Source: Spirochaetaceae bacterium
GTDB taxonomy: Bacteria > Spirochaetota > Spirochaetia > SZUA-6 > Bin103
Direction of reading: 5' to 3'
Length of the DNA: 64,000 nucleotides
Assembly (NCBI GenBank): GCA_028821475.1
Contig: JAPPGB010000030.1
Coordinates: 1-64,000 of the forward strand
Part shown: one piece after another, positions 55,070 through 62,814 of the stretch
How positions within the stretch are numbered: position 1 is the first letter of the stretch
How the letters are laid out: each line of letters begins with the position of its first letter
The notes under the pieces: model-generated
Seen by the model: only the letters and a program-made list of their open reading frames with translations
What the model was told of the DNA's origin: nothing
The model's database searches: none
Made by a program: the position numbers and the translations under genes

Positions 55070-55506
55070 GAGAGTGCTGGTTTCCCTGTGCATCCTTCGC
55101 CCACTCTCGAGGTACACCTACAATCGCCGGTGCCCGGCAAGCGATGGCCACAGCCCCGAGTCTACATACGGGACCTCCCTTGACGCGTGCGCCGACCTGA
55201 GCCTGGAGCGCCGCATGGGGCCGAGGCCGGTGACGCAGCGAATGTGAGTGACCGGCATCGCCGGCGCTGCGGGTTGAGAGTGGTCGGGTGAGCGGTGGTG
55301 CAGGCGAAGCGGTGCGCGGGGCGTCCCGGTCGCTCAGCGCGAAGAGCTAGTGCGAATCGTGTAAATGCTTGGGGCGGGGGGGGGGGAATAGGACACACCG
55401 GTCCCGTCCACCGGTGGCGTCCTCAAACGCTCATGGTATTGCGTCGTCCACATTAGCGTGTTCTCCGACAAGGAGTCATCGTAATCCACGCGCAACGAGC
55501 TGTCAA
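55070..55506 (-). promoter_or_regulatory. Promoter and long conserved leader of a binding-protein gene (copy B)
   Basis: Minus strand: -35 TTGACA (55501-55506), 17 bp, -10 TACGAT (55478-55483). Then ACCGGT-N7-ACCGGT (about 55397-55416), a C-run (complement of 55371-55386), a CCGGCGATGCCGG hairpin (55251-55264) and the RBS-proximal stem GAGAGTG/CACTCTC (55070-55108). The leader would be about 430 nt. It is the best preserved promoter of the set. No gene is present between 55042 and 55606. Confidence 0.65.
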
Positions 55507-55568
55507 ATCGGACCGGGGCCCATCGCGACCGGTAACCGCCGTTACGCGCTACGTACGCGGGCATGCGC

Positions 55569-55608
55569 TTGCAGGTCCCACTCGCCCGCTGTACAATGCA
55601 TGTATTGT
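55569..55608 (+). promoter_or_regulatory. Promoter with palindrome at the -10, giving a near-leaderless transcript
   Basis: -35 TTGCAG (55569-55574), 17 bp, -10 TACAAT (55592-55597). The expected start site falls about two or three bases before the GTG at 55607. The inverted repeat ACAAT-N6-ATTGT (55593-55608) covers the -10 and the start, suiting repression by the neighbouring HTH protein. Confidence 0.55.
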
Positions 55609-56209
55609 GAGCGAGGGTCTGGATGCAGCCGCCAGGAAACCTGACGGGCCGGATCGAGTGGCTGCCGTGGCCGCTTGGGTTCAATCGCTGTTCTCGATCG
55701 ACGATGCCGTGCCCGCCCTGGTGGGAGGTGGTGCGGTCGAGCTGTACACCGGTGGCGCATATCGAACCGGAGATCTGGATTTCGTAGGAGTCGTGACGGC
55801 GGCAGCCGCCAAGCGGATGAGCGAGGCCGGATTCGAGCGCCGTGGTCGACATTGGATTCATGAGCGACACCGGTTGTTCCTCGAATTCCCCGACGACGCT
55901 CTGGATCGCGGGAACGTTGTCGCGACAATTCGGGTAGGCACCACGTCGGTCGTGGTGGTCGGGCTGGAGGAGCTCATAGTGGACCGACTCGCGGCATGGC
56001 AGTTCTGGCGATCGGAGATCGATGGCTACAACGCTTGGCTGTTGTGGTCGAGCGGAAACCACCGCCCGAACCTTGCTCGATTGCGCGCCCTTGCCGAACG
56101 CAACGAGGCGTCAGCAGCGCTCGACTCGCTCGTGGCCTTCGCCCGAACCCACGTCGCACGAGAGCCGACGCACACGGAGGTGGAGACATGGGCACGCACG
56201 AACCCATGA
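55607..56209 (+). CDS. Nucleotidyltransferase-like protein (AbiEii-type toxin candidate)
   Basis: A 200-residue protein. ALVGGGAVELYTGGAYRTGDLDFVG matches the GGxA...T-x-D-x-D pattern of substrate-binding nucleotidyltransferases, and VVVVGLEELIVDRLAAWQFW is typical of AbiEii/DUF6036-like families. It starts with GTG, probably leaderless. Its end overlaps the HTH gene by 22 bp, suggesting a two-gene TA operon. Confidence 0.65.
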   Translation: MSEGLDAAARKPDGPDRVAAVAAWVQSLFSIDDAVPALVGGGAVELYTGGAYRTGDLDFVGVVTAAAAKRMSEAGFERRGRHWIHERHRLFLEFPDDALDRGNVVATIRVGTTSVVVVGLEELIVDRLAAWQFWRSEIDGYNAWLLWSSGNHRPNLARLRALAERNEASAALDSLVAFARTHVAREPTHTEVETWARTNP

Positions 56210-56538
56210 GGTTTTACGTGGCTCCGCGTGCGCGTCCTGCGTTGCCGCGGACACACTTGAGCCGGCGCAAGCCTCGGTCGTACGAAGAGTGGAAGGCGTT
56301 GCGCAGATGGGGAAGAATCCCGCCCTGGGAAGCCGATCCGCCTGGCTACCTGCTGCGTGAGGCGCGAGAGTCCGCCGGGTTCACCCAAGGCCGGCTCGCG
56401 GAGCGGCTCGGTTGCACGCAGCAGGCCATTTCCCAAGCCGAGCGCTTCACCGGCAATCCGACGATCGGATTCGTACGCGAGTGGGCACGAGCGCTCGGAC
56501 GGCGGGAGGTGGTGGAGCTCCCCGCCGATCTGGCCTGA
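56188..56538 (+). CDS. XRE-family HTH regulator/antitoxin
   Basis: A 116-residue protein. The C-terminal half is a lambda-repressor-type HTH: LLREARESAGFTQGRLAERL and GCTQQAISQAER. The N-terminal half is basic. It overlaps the nucleotidyltransferase gene and is likely its antitoxin and repressor. Its last 15 codons and about 35 following bases are duplicated at 50750-50835. Confidence 0.78.
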   Translation: MGTHEPMRFYVAPRARPALPRTHLSRRKPRSYEEWKALRRWGRIPPWEADPPGYLLREARESAGFTQGRLAERLGCTQQAISQAERFTGNPTIGFVREWARALGRREVVELPADLA

Positions 56539-56592
56539 TCCCGCCGTCACCCGTCTGCGATCTCGGCGTTGAGCGCGATAGCGTTGATCCCG

Positions 56593-57143
56593 CTACTCTC
56601 GGCCGGCGCCGTAGCGGCCGAGGCGGCCGCGCAGACGGGGGTCGAGCAGGTCGCGCACCGCGTCGCCGAACATGTTGAGGCTGTACACCACCACGGTCAG
56701 ACATACTCCCGGCCACAGCGCCAGGTGCGGCGCGATCTCCATGTACTGGCGCCCCTCGCGGCTCAGCATGCCGCCCCAGCTCGGTATGTCCGGCGGCGGC
56801 GGGCAATATCCAATCCTGAACTGATTCGAGGATAGTGTGCAGCCCACCGACGACCGGCTCGGTCATCTTCATAACGACCGTGTTTCTGTCGGTGGCATCT
56901 ACCGATGCCCACGGCAGTTTGTGAGCCGTGCCCAGGCGCTCGGTACGTTCGGTGAAGTCACCCAGACCCATGTTGCGCTGATAGGTAAATGCGATGTCAT
57001 CGGCGGTGAGCTCCCGGCCGTTTACCAAGCGGCTCGCCTCACTGTCCGGGTTCAGGGCGTAGCGAATGCCCTGACGAATGTGGAAAACATACGTGAGCGC
57101 GTCGGGCGTTTCCCAGCTTTCCGCCAGGTTCCCGGTGTACGCA
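56593..57143 (-). pseudogene. Fused fragments: binding-protein middle part and OppC tail
   Basis: From 57143 to about 56812 the minus strand encodes an SBP_bac_5 fragment (YTGNLAESWETPDALT, VNGRELTADDIAFTYQRNMG, ILESVQDWILP). It is then joined, out of frame, to PPDIPSWGGMLSREGRQYME and DAVRDLLDPRLRGRLGR, the OppC tail. The SBP start, its C-terminal lobe, all of OppB and most of OppC are lost. The join shows TGCC/GCCG microhomology. Upstream, the SBP fragment is fused directly to leader copy C. Confidence 0.8.
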
Positions 57144-57395
57144 AACCGGCATCGCCGGCGGTGCGGGCTGAGAGTGGTCGGGTGAGCCGTGGTGCAGGCG
57201 AAGCGGTGCGCGGGGCGTCCCGCTCGCTCAGCGCGAAGAGCTAGTGCAAATCGTGTAAATGCTTGGGGGGGTAGGACACACCGGTCCCGTCAACCGGTGG
57301 CGTCCATCAAGTGCTTGTGGTATTGCATCGTCCACATTAGCGTGTTCTCCGACAGAGGGGCATCATGAGCCACGCGCAACGAGCTGTCAAATCGA
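57144..57395 (-). promoter_or_regulatory. Leader fragment with degenerate promoter (copy C)
   Basis: Carries -35 TTGACA (57385-57390), 17 bp, -10 CATGAT (57362-57367), then ACCGGT-N7-ACCGGT (about 57280-57298), a C-run (complement of 57265-57271) and the CCGGCGATGCCGG hairpin near 57147. The RBS-proximal half is deleted. It now precedes only gene fragments. Confidence 0.55.
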
Positions 57396-57425
57396 GCTGG
57401 AGCCCATCCCGACCGGTACAGCCGC

Positions 57426-57797
57426 CTACCAGACCGCCTCCGGGTAGTAGGTGTGGATGGTGTAGTCCTTGGTCAGCAACGGCGAATCGTCGACGGCGGC
57501 CTGCGCGGTGATCAGCCTGTCGAATGGATCGCGGGTCCACTTCATGCCGATCGATTTCCTGGCCACCGCCGCGAACGGCTTGCCGCAGACATCAAGCTCG
57601 ATGGTGTCGTGCAGGTAGTCGTACACCTCGGCGGCCTTGGCGTTGATCCTGCCGGTTTCGAACAGGTACTCCACTTCGAGGAGCACCATCGGCGACACCA
57701 GGAGATCGCTACTCTCGATCAGCTCCCTTGCCAGGGGCGAGATGCGCTCCTCATCCTTCTCGTACAGCCAGACGACCACGTGAGTATCAAGGTACAC
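57426..57797 (-). CDS. PIN-domain toxin, VapC family
   Basis: A 123-residue PIN ribonuclease. YLDTHVVVWLYEKD carries the first Asp, VLLEVEYLFETG the middle Glu, and TRDPFDRLITAQA with LLTKDYTIHTYY the last acidic residues. It overlaps its antitoxin gene by 11 bp. Intact. Confidence 0.86.
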   Translation of the reverse strand: MYLDTHVVVWLYEKDEERISPLARELIESSDLLVSPMVLLEVEYLFETGRINAKAAEVYDYLHDTIELDVCGKPFAAVARKSIGMKWTRDPFDRLITAQAAVDDSPLLTKDYTIHTYYPEAVW

Positions 57798-58023
57798 GGT
57801 TGCCGCGCCACTCGTGGGACCAGTCCATGTGCACGAGTTCGTCCGGATCGCCGACCACGATCTTGTGCGCGGTTAGCCGGTCCCATTTCGACGCCCGCTC
57901 CTCAGGCACGATTCTCAACAGCCGTCCCCGCCGTTCCACTTCCACCGGCACCCCGGTGTCCACCACCGAATCGAGAATGTTGTAAAGGTTCTGCCGGAGT
58001 CTTGTTGCGCTGATAGCGGCCAT
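57787..58023 (-). CDS. Phd/YefM-type antitoxin
   Basis: A 78-residue antitoxin. MAAISATRLRQNLYNILDSVV then VPVEVERRGRLLRIVP is the Phd fold; the C-terminal Trp-rich acidic tail (LVHMDWSHEW) probably binds the toxin. An alternative ATG lies three codons earlier (58032). It is paired with the VapC-like gene. Confidence 0.8.
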   Translation of the reverse strand: MAAISATRLRQNLYNILDSVVDTGVPVEVERRGRLLRIVPEERASKWDRLTAHKIVVGDPDELVHMDWSHEWRGNRVP

Positions 58024-58125
58024 GGCGAACATGGTAGCCCGGTGACGTACGTATAGCAACACTGTTACGTACGGATGGACGGATGGGTACCGATGGACTC
58101 CGCGGCCTATGGGAGGCGGAATAGG

Positions 58126-58353
58126 TTACGCGAGTCCGACCACCGTGACGACGATGCCCAGGACGACGAACGCCACGGTGCCCATCCACTGGAGCGAGCT
58201 GAACCGCTTGTTCATGTCCTCGAAGCGCTGGTTCATATCCTCGAAGTGCCGGTTCACGTCCTCGAACCGTTTGTTTACGTCGTCGAAGCGCCGGTCGACC
58301 GCGGCGAAGCGCTTGTCGAGGTTGGCGTTCATGTCCTCGAAGCGCCGGTTCAT
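58126..58353 (-). CDS. Small coiled-coil protein with C-terminal membrane helix
   Basis: A 75-residue protein. Residues 1-50 are heptads of the type RFEDMNx repeated about seven times (MNRRFED, MNANLDK, VDRRFDD and so on). Residues 53-75 form one TM helix (MGTVAFVVLGIVVTVVGLA). This is the usual architecture of small membrane-bound coiled-coil proteins of unknown function. The longer upstream frame has no matching features. Confidence 0.6.
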   Translation of the reverse strand: MNRRFEDMNANLDKRFAAVDRRFDDVNKRFEDVNRHFEDMNQRFEDMNKRFSSLQWMGTVAFVVLGIVVTVVGLA

Positions 58354-58377
58354 ATCCTCGCCACGGCGCGGCGCCGC

Positions 58378-58593
58378 ATGGTGATCACCATGTGGTACCT
58401 GCCGCGCTACGACGAGCTGAGCGAACCGCTGCGCGCCGCCTTCCAGGAGCGCCTCTACGCCGCCCCGCCGCCCGACCTCCCGGCCGAGCAACTGAACCGC
58501 ATCCGCCATCTGCTTCCCGACTACGCCGGCAGCGCCGCCCCCGCCGTCTGGAACCGGATCCCCGGCCACCACCTCGCCGGGACAAGAGCTTGA
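58378..58593 (+). other. Possible C-terminal gene remnant
   Basis: The plus frame MVITMWYLPRYDELSEPLRAAF to the stop at 58593 has protein-like composition (amphipathic helices, LPAEQLNRIRHLLPDYA). It has no recognised start region, because the upstream part is antisense to the coiled-coil gene. It could be a short unknown gene or the tail of a lost one. Confidence 0.3.
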
Positions 58594-58616
58594 CCGCGAT
58601 TTCTACACGGGAGTTG

Positions 58617-58883
58617 CTATACCCCCTCCTGTTCGCGAAGCTGATTGATGAAGTCGTCGGTGATCACTCGGTCGTCGCCGGCTGACGGCAGCAGAACCGG
58701 CCAGCCACGCAACTCCGGATCCGCCTCGCGAAAACGCTCGACGAGCCTGCTCACCTCCCGGTGCGCCTCCTCTACACGGCAGGCGAGCGCCTCCTCCAAC
58801 GCCGGCCGCTTGCGCGCATTGCGCCGGATGATGGCCGCCGCAAGTCGCAGCACCCCTTGCCGCTCGCGCTCCGTCAGTGCCAT
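58617..58883 (-). CDS. Small conserved-looking hypothetical protein
   Basis: An 88-residue basic and helical protein, MALTERERQGVLRLAAAIIR then RVEEAHREVSRLVERFREAD, ending DDFINQLREQEGV. No domain recognised. A longer frame runs upstream but its sequence is antisense-like. The ATG fits the composition change. Confidence 0.5.
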   Translation of the reverse strand: MALTERERQGVLRLAAAIIRRNARKRPALEEALACRVEEAHREVSRLVERFREADPELRGWPVLLPSAGDDRVITDDFINQLREQEGV

Positions 58884-58946
58884 GCCGCAACGATAATCCG
58901 AACTGGCGCCAAGTGACATGCCCCCCGTAACGGCCTGAACGCTTCC

Positions 58947-58975
58947 TTGACGGGTGGCTGCGGGTGTGACACGAT
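58947..58975 (+). promoter_or_regulatory. Promoter of the 59 kb peptide importer operon
   Basis: -35 TTGACG (58947-58952), 17 bp, -10 CACGAT (58970-58975). The same box types and spacing as the minus-strand leaders, but here the leader is only about 45 nt and has GAGGAGG before the ATG at 59028. Confidence 0.6.
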
Positions 58976-59027
58976 GACGATTCGGCGGGCCCGAGGATCC
59001 GCCATCCCGACCCGAGGAGGGGCACTT

Positions 59028-60812
59028 ATGGCTGTTCGATTCACCTGGTTCATGGCACTGGCGTTGGCGCTGGTGGCTACCGTTACGTTCGCGAGCGGCG
59101 AGAGCGACGTCGGCGCGGCGAGCGCCGACAAGGAGTACGTGACCGATCCGTCCACCGGCAAGCAGGTGGTCAAGCAGGAGTATGGCGGTACCATTACCGG
59201 GGCGCTGCTGACCAGGCCGTACGACCACGGCGACACCTGGATCACCCACGGCGCCGGGCTCATCTCCGGGCCGGCGATGGACAAGCTCGGCCAGGCGAAC
59301 TGGGCCATCGACCGCAGTCTGAGCCCGTTCACTACCTATTACCCCGAGAACGTGGTAACCGGGCTGCTGGCCGAGAGCTGGGAGAACCCGGATCCGCTGA
59401 CCTACCGCTACACGATCCACGACAACGTGTTCTTTCACGACAAGCCGCCGGTGAACGGCCGCCAACTGACCGCCGACGACTTGGCCGCCAATTACGAGCG
59501 CTTGCTCGGCATCGGCAGGTTCGCCGGCCAGGAGCCCGCGGCGCATACGTGGGGAACCAAGCGCATCCCGATGGAGTCGGTAACCGCCATCGACGACCTG
59601 ACGTTCGAGATCAAGCTGTCGCAGCCGTACGCCGACACGGCCCGGAGTTTGTTCGACGACTGCCACATCCGGGCCTATCCGCCGGAGATCTTCGACTCAC
59701 TGCACGACGCCAACAACGTCATTGGCACCGGGCCGTTCATCATGGACGAGTTCGTCAGCGCCACGTCGATCACGTTCGACAAGAACCCCAACTACTGGCG
59801 CGACGACGAGAAGTTCCCCGGCAACCGCCTCCCCTACGTCGACCGGCTGGTGTTCCTGATGATGAGTGACGAGGCGACCAGGGTCGCGGCCCTGCGCTCC
59901 GGCCAGATCGACATCTCCGGCGACCTCGGGACGTCCGCCATCAGATCGATCAGCACGGTGGCGGATCTGCGGGAACGCAACCCGGAGATGCACTACTGGC
60001 CGATCTCGTTCCGGTCCGAGACGTCGTTGGCGTTCAAGGCGGTGGAACAAGGCCCCCTGAGCGACGTCATGGTGCGGCGCGCGATGCAGATGGCGATCGA
60101 CATCGAGGCGATCAACGACAACTACTACCGCGGCCTGGCCAAGCCGCAGCCGTGGGGGCCGATCGGGCCGGCATGGATCGGCTACCACAACCCGTTCGAT
60201 ACCTGGCCGGAGGAACTCCAGCAGTACTGGGTCTACGACCCGGAAGGTGCCGAACGGCTGCTCGACGAGGCCGGATACCCACGCGGCGCCGACGGCGTCC
60301 GCTTCCGCACCACGGTGTCGGTCAACGGCGACCGCTCCGACATCGGCTACCACGAGCTGCAGGTCGGCTACTGGAAGGAGATCGGCGTGGAGGTGGAACT
60401 CCGCGCGCCCGACAACGCATCGTTCATCGGCCAGATCAGTTCCGGAGAGTGGGACGGTCTGGTCTGGCACGTCAGCGTCGGCGCCGACTACGGCAACCTC
60501 GACGGCAGTCTCGGCGGCTTTCGCGCCGGCGCCAGCTTCACCGGCGGCGCGTTCAACGACCCGGTGTTCGACGCCAAGTGGAACGAGTTGCAGGCTACCA
60601 CCGGTGACGAGTACCGCCAGATGGCGAAGGCGCTCGACCTGTACGTGGTCGAGCAGCACCCCTACCTGTGGGGACCGCTGGTGCCAAGCTTTACCGTTTC
60701 CCAGCCGTGGCTGGTCGGCTACAACGGCGAGATGCAGATGGGCAACTGCGGCTGGACCGAGATCTATGCGCGCCTGTGGGTGGATAGTGAGCTCAAGGAC
60801 GAGATGAACTAA
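59028..60812 (+). CDS. Peptide ABC transporter substrate-binding protein
   Basis: A 594-residue SBP_bac_5 protein. Signal peptide MAVRFTWFMALALALVATVTFA; tag DPSTGK; EYGGTITG; AESWENPDPLTYRYTIHDNVFFHDKPPVNGRQL; VMVRRAMQMAIDIEAI; YHNPFDTWPEELQQYWVYD; AGYPRGADG. It starts an intact operon SBP-hairpin-OppB-OppC. The promoter is at 58947-58975. It lacks a lipobox Cys. Closest by eye to the broken SBP at 29.8-31.1 kb (WITxGxxxxxG region). Confidence 0.92.
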   Translation: MAVRFTWFMALALALVATVTFASGESDVGAASADKEYVTDPSTGKQVVKQEYGGTITGALLTRPYDHGDTWITHGAGLISGPAMDKLGQANWAIDRSLSPFTTYYPENVVTGLLAESWENPDPLTYRYTIHDNVFFHDKPPVNGRQLTADDLAANYERLLGIGRFAGQEPAAHTWGTKRIPMESVTAIDDLTFEIKLSQPYADTARSLFDDCHIRAYPPEIFDSLHDANNVIGTGPFIMDEFVSATSITFDKNPNYWRDDEKFPGNRLPYVDRLVFLMMSDEATRVAALRSGQIDISGDLGTSAIRSISTVADLRERNPEMHYWPISFRSETSLAFKAVEQGPLSDVMVRRAMQMAIDIEAINDNYYRGLAKPQPWGPIGPAWIGYHNPFDTWPEELQQYWVYDPEGAERLLDEAGYPRGADGVRFRTTVSVNGDRSDIGYHELQVGYWKEIGVEVELRAPDNASFIGQISSGEWDGLVWHVSVGADYGNLDGSLGGFRAGASFTGGAFNDPVFDAKWNELQATTGDEYRQMAKALDLYVVEQHPYLWGPLVPSFTVSQPWLVGYNGEMQMGNCGWTEIYARLWVDSELKDEMN

Positions 60813-60831
60813 GCGGTCTCCCGAGTTTCGC

Positions 60832-60860
60832 GTCCGGGGTCGGCATGTGCGGCCCCGGAC
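60832..60860 (+). terminator. Hairpin between binding protein and oppB, followed by T-run
   Basis: Perfect 8-bp stem GTCCGGGG / CCCCGGAC with a 13-nt loop, followed by ACTTTTCC. It ends eight bases before the oppB ATG, so it could also occlude the oppB ribosome site. Confidence 0.6.
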
Positions 60861-60868
60861 ACTTTTCC

Positions 60869-61831
60869 ATGCGCACCTACGTCATCCGGCGCCTGCTGCT
60901 GTTCATTCCCACGCTGCTCATCCTGAGCATGCTGGTGTTCTTTTCCGTGCGCCTGCTGCCCGGCGACCTGGTCGACATCCTGACGGCCGAGACGCAGTTC
61001 GGCGTCAGCAGCGAGGAGGAGAAGGCGCGCCTGCGCGCGATGATGGGGCTGGACGTCCCCGCCCACGTAGCGTACGTGCGCTGGGTGTCCGGGATCCTGT
61101 TGCGCGGTACGCTCGGGCAGTCCCTGCAGCTCGGCAACGCGCCCGTGGAGGGGAAGATCCTATCCAGGGTGCCGGTCACGCTGGAGCTGGGGGCGGCGGC
61201 GCTGATCATCGGCCTGGTGATTGCGCTGCCGGTCGGTATCTACTCGGCGGTGCGGCAGGACAGCGCCGGCGACTTCGCCGGGCGCAGCATAGCAATTTTC
61301 GGGCTGGCCACCCCCAACTTCTGGCTCGGCCTGATGGTGCTGATCTTTCCCGGCAACTGGTGGGGCTGGGCGCCGCCGTTGCGGCTGTATCCGTTCAGCG
61401 AGGATCCGCTGGCCCACATCGGCATGTTCCTCATTCCCGGCCTCATCCTCGGCACCTTCCTGTCGGCCGCCACCATGCGGATGACGCGCACCATGATGCT
61501 GGAGGTGCTGCGCCAGGACTACGTGCGCACCGCGTGGGCCAAGGGGCTGCGCGAACGGCTGGTCGTGATCCGCCACGCGCTGAAGAACGCGCTGATCCCG
61601 GTGGTAACCCTCATCGGGCTGCAGTTGCCGATCCTGGTGGGCGGCTCGGTGATCATCGAGACGCTGTTCAACCTGCCCGGCCTGGGGTCGCAGCTCATCC
61701 AGGCGCTGTCCAACCGTGACTACCCGATGGTGTCGGGCATCAACCTGTTCTTCGCCACCTTCATCCTGGTCAACAACCTGCTGATCGACCTGCTGTACGC
61801 CACCCTCGACCCGAGGATCCGGTACCAATGA
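60869..61831 (+). CDS. Peptide ABC transporter permease, OppB type
   Basis: A 320-residue OppB protein. MRTYVIRRLLLFIPTLLILSM start; SGILLRGTLGQSL; TPNFWLGLMVLIFPGNWW; GLRERLVVIRHALKNA; GGSVIIETLFNLPGLGSQL; LDPRIRYQ end. It overlaps oppC by 4 bp (ATGA). Its CTGCAGTTGCCG segment corresponds to the fusion point in the broken gene at 29.98 kb. Confidence 0.92.
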   Translation: MRTYVIRRLLLFIPTLLILSMLVFFSVRLLPGDLVDILTAETQFGVSSEEEKARLRAMMGLDVPAHVAYVRWVSGILLRGTLGQSLQLGNAPVEGKILSRVPVTLELGAAALIIGLVIALPVGIYSAVRQDSAGDFAGRSIAIFGLATPNFWLGLMVLIFPGNWWGWAPPLRLYPFSEDPLAHIGMFLIPGLILGTFLSAATMRMTRTMMLEVLRQDYVRTAWAKGLRERLVVIRHALKNALIPVVTLIGLQLPILVGGSVIIETLFNLPGLGSQLIQALSNRDYPMVSGINLFFATFILVNNLLIDLLYATLDPRIRYQ

Positions 61832-62757
61832 GCAATGTCGCCGATCCCGTGGGCGCAGAACGGCGACCCCGGCGCGGCCCGCTTGCGGACTTCTCCTACC
61901 GCCTGGTGCGGGAGAAGCCGCTGGGGCTGCTCGGCGCGGCGATCGTCGCGGTGTTCGTCCTGGTAAGCGTATTCGCCGACGTGCTGGCGCCCGACCCCGA
62001 GCAGCGCCAGGACGTGACGAAGAGCATGCGGCCCCCCTCCGCCGAGCATCTGCTGGGCACCGATCACACCGGGCGCGACTTCCTGAGCCGCAACATCTAC
62101 GGTGCGCGCCTGTCGCTGCTGGTCGGCTTCGCGGCGACCGCGGTGGCGGTGCTGGTGGCCACCGTGGTCGGCGGCCTGTCGGGGTTCGTCGGCGGCCGGC
62201 TCGACCTGCTGCTGCAGCGGATCGTCGATGCCTGGCTGGCGTTCCCGGGACTGCTGCTGCTGATGACGGTGATGTCGATCCTGGGCACCGGCACGCTGCA
62301 GGTGATCGTGATACTGGGGCTGGTGTTCGGGATCGGCAGCTCGCGCGTGGTCCGGGGCGCGGTGATCGCCGTCAAGGAGAACGCCTACTTCCAGGCCGCG
62401 CAGGCGGTCGGCAGCCGGACCTGGCATACGGTGCTGCGCCACGTGCTGCCCAACGTGATGCCGCCGATCATCATCATCTTCAGCATCACCATCGGCTCGG
62501 TGATCATCACCGAGGCTTCCTTGAGCTTCCTCGGCTTCGGGCTGCCGCTGAGCGTGCCGAGCTGGGGCGGCCTGCTGAGCCGTGAGGGCCGCCGCTACAT
62601 GCAGGTGGCGCCCTGGCTGGCGATGTGGCCGGGCATCTTCCTGACCGTGGTGGTGTACGGCTTCAACATGTTCGGCGACGCGGTGCGCGACCTGCTCGAC
62701 CCCCGCCTGCGCGGCGGCGCCGGCCGCTTCTCCGCCCCCCGCCGCAAGCACTCTTGA
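61828..62757 (+). CDS. Peptide ABC transporter permease, OppC type
   Basis: A 309-residue OppC protein. RLVREKPLGLLGAAIVAVFVL is TM1; LLGTDHTGRDFLSRNIYGARLSLLVG; EAA loop AAQAVGSRTWHTVLRHVLPNV; LSFLGFGLPLSVPSWG; DAVRDLLDPRLRGGAGR. No ATPase gene follows; the operon ends before a TA pair, so ATP-hydrolysing subunits are encoded elsewhere. Confidence 0.92.
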   Translation: MSNVADPVGAERRPRRGPLADFSYRLVREKPLGLLGAAIVAVFVLVSVFADVLAPDPEQRQDVTKSMRPPSAEHLLGTDHTGRDFLSRNIYGARLSLLVGFAATAVAVLVATVVGGLSGFVGGRLDLLLQRIVDAWLAFPGLLLLMTVMSILGTGTLQVIVILGLVFGIGSSRVVRGAVIAVKENAYFQAAQAVGSRTWHTVLRHVLPNVMPPIIIIFSITIGSVIITEASLSFLGFGLPLSVPSWGGLLSREGRRYMQVAPWLAMWPGIFLTVVVYGFNMFGDAVRDLLDPRLRGGAGRFSAPRRKHS

Positions 62758-62814
62758 CGGAGTTGGACTGGACAGAGTAAAGGTCTAGCCAGATCAACTG
62801 GCTGGAGTAGACGA

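Noticed and set aside
58180-58350. CRISPR-like or minisatellite repeat
   Set aside because: The repeats encode coiled-coil heptads with variable third positions; no constant repeats with unique spacers.
58384-59666. Long minus frame upstream of the 88-residue protein
   Set aside because: The upstream part is antisense to the SBP signal region and has no domain; only the last 88 codons look protein-like.
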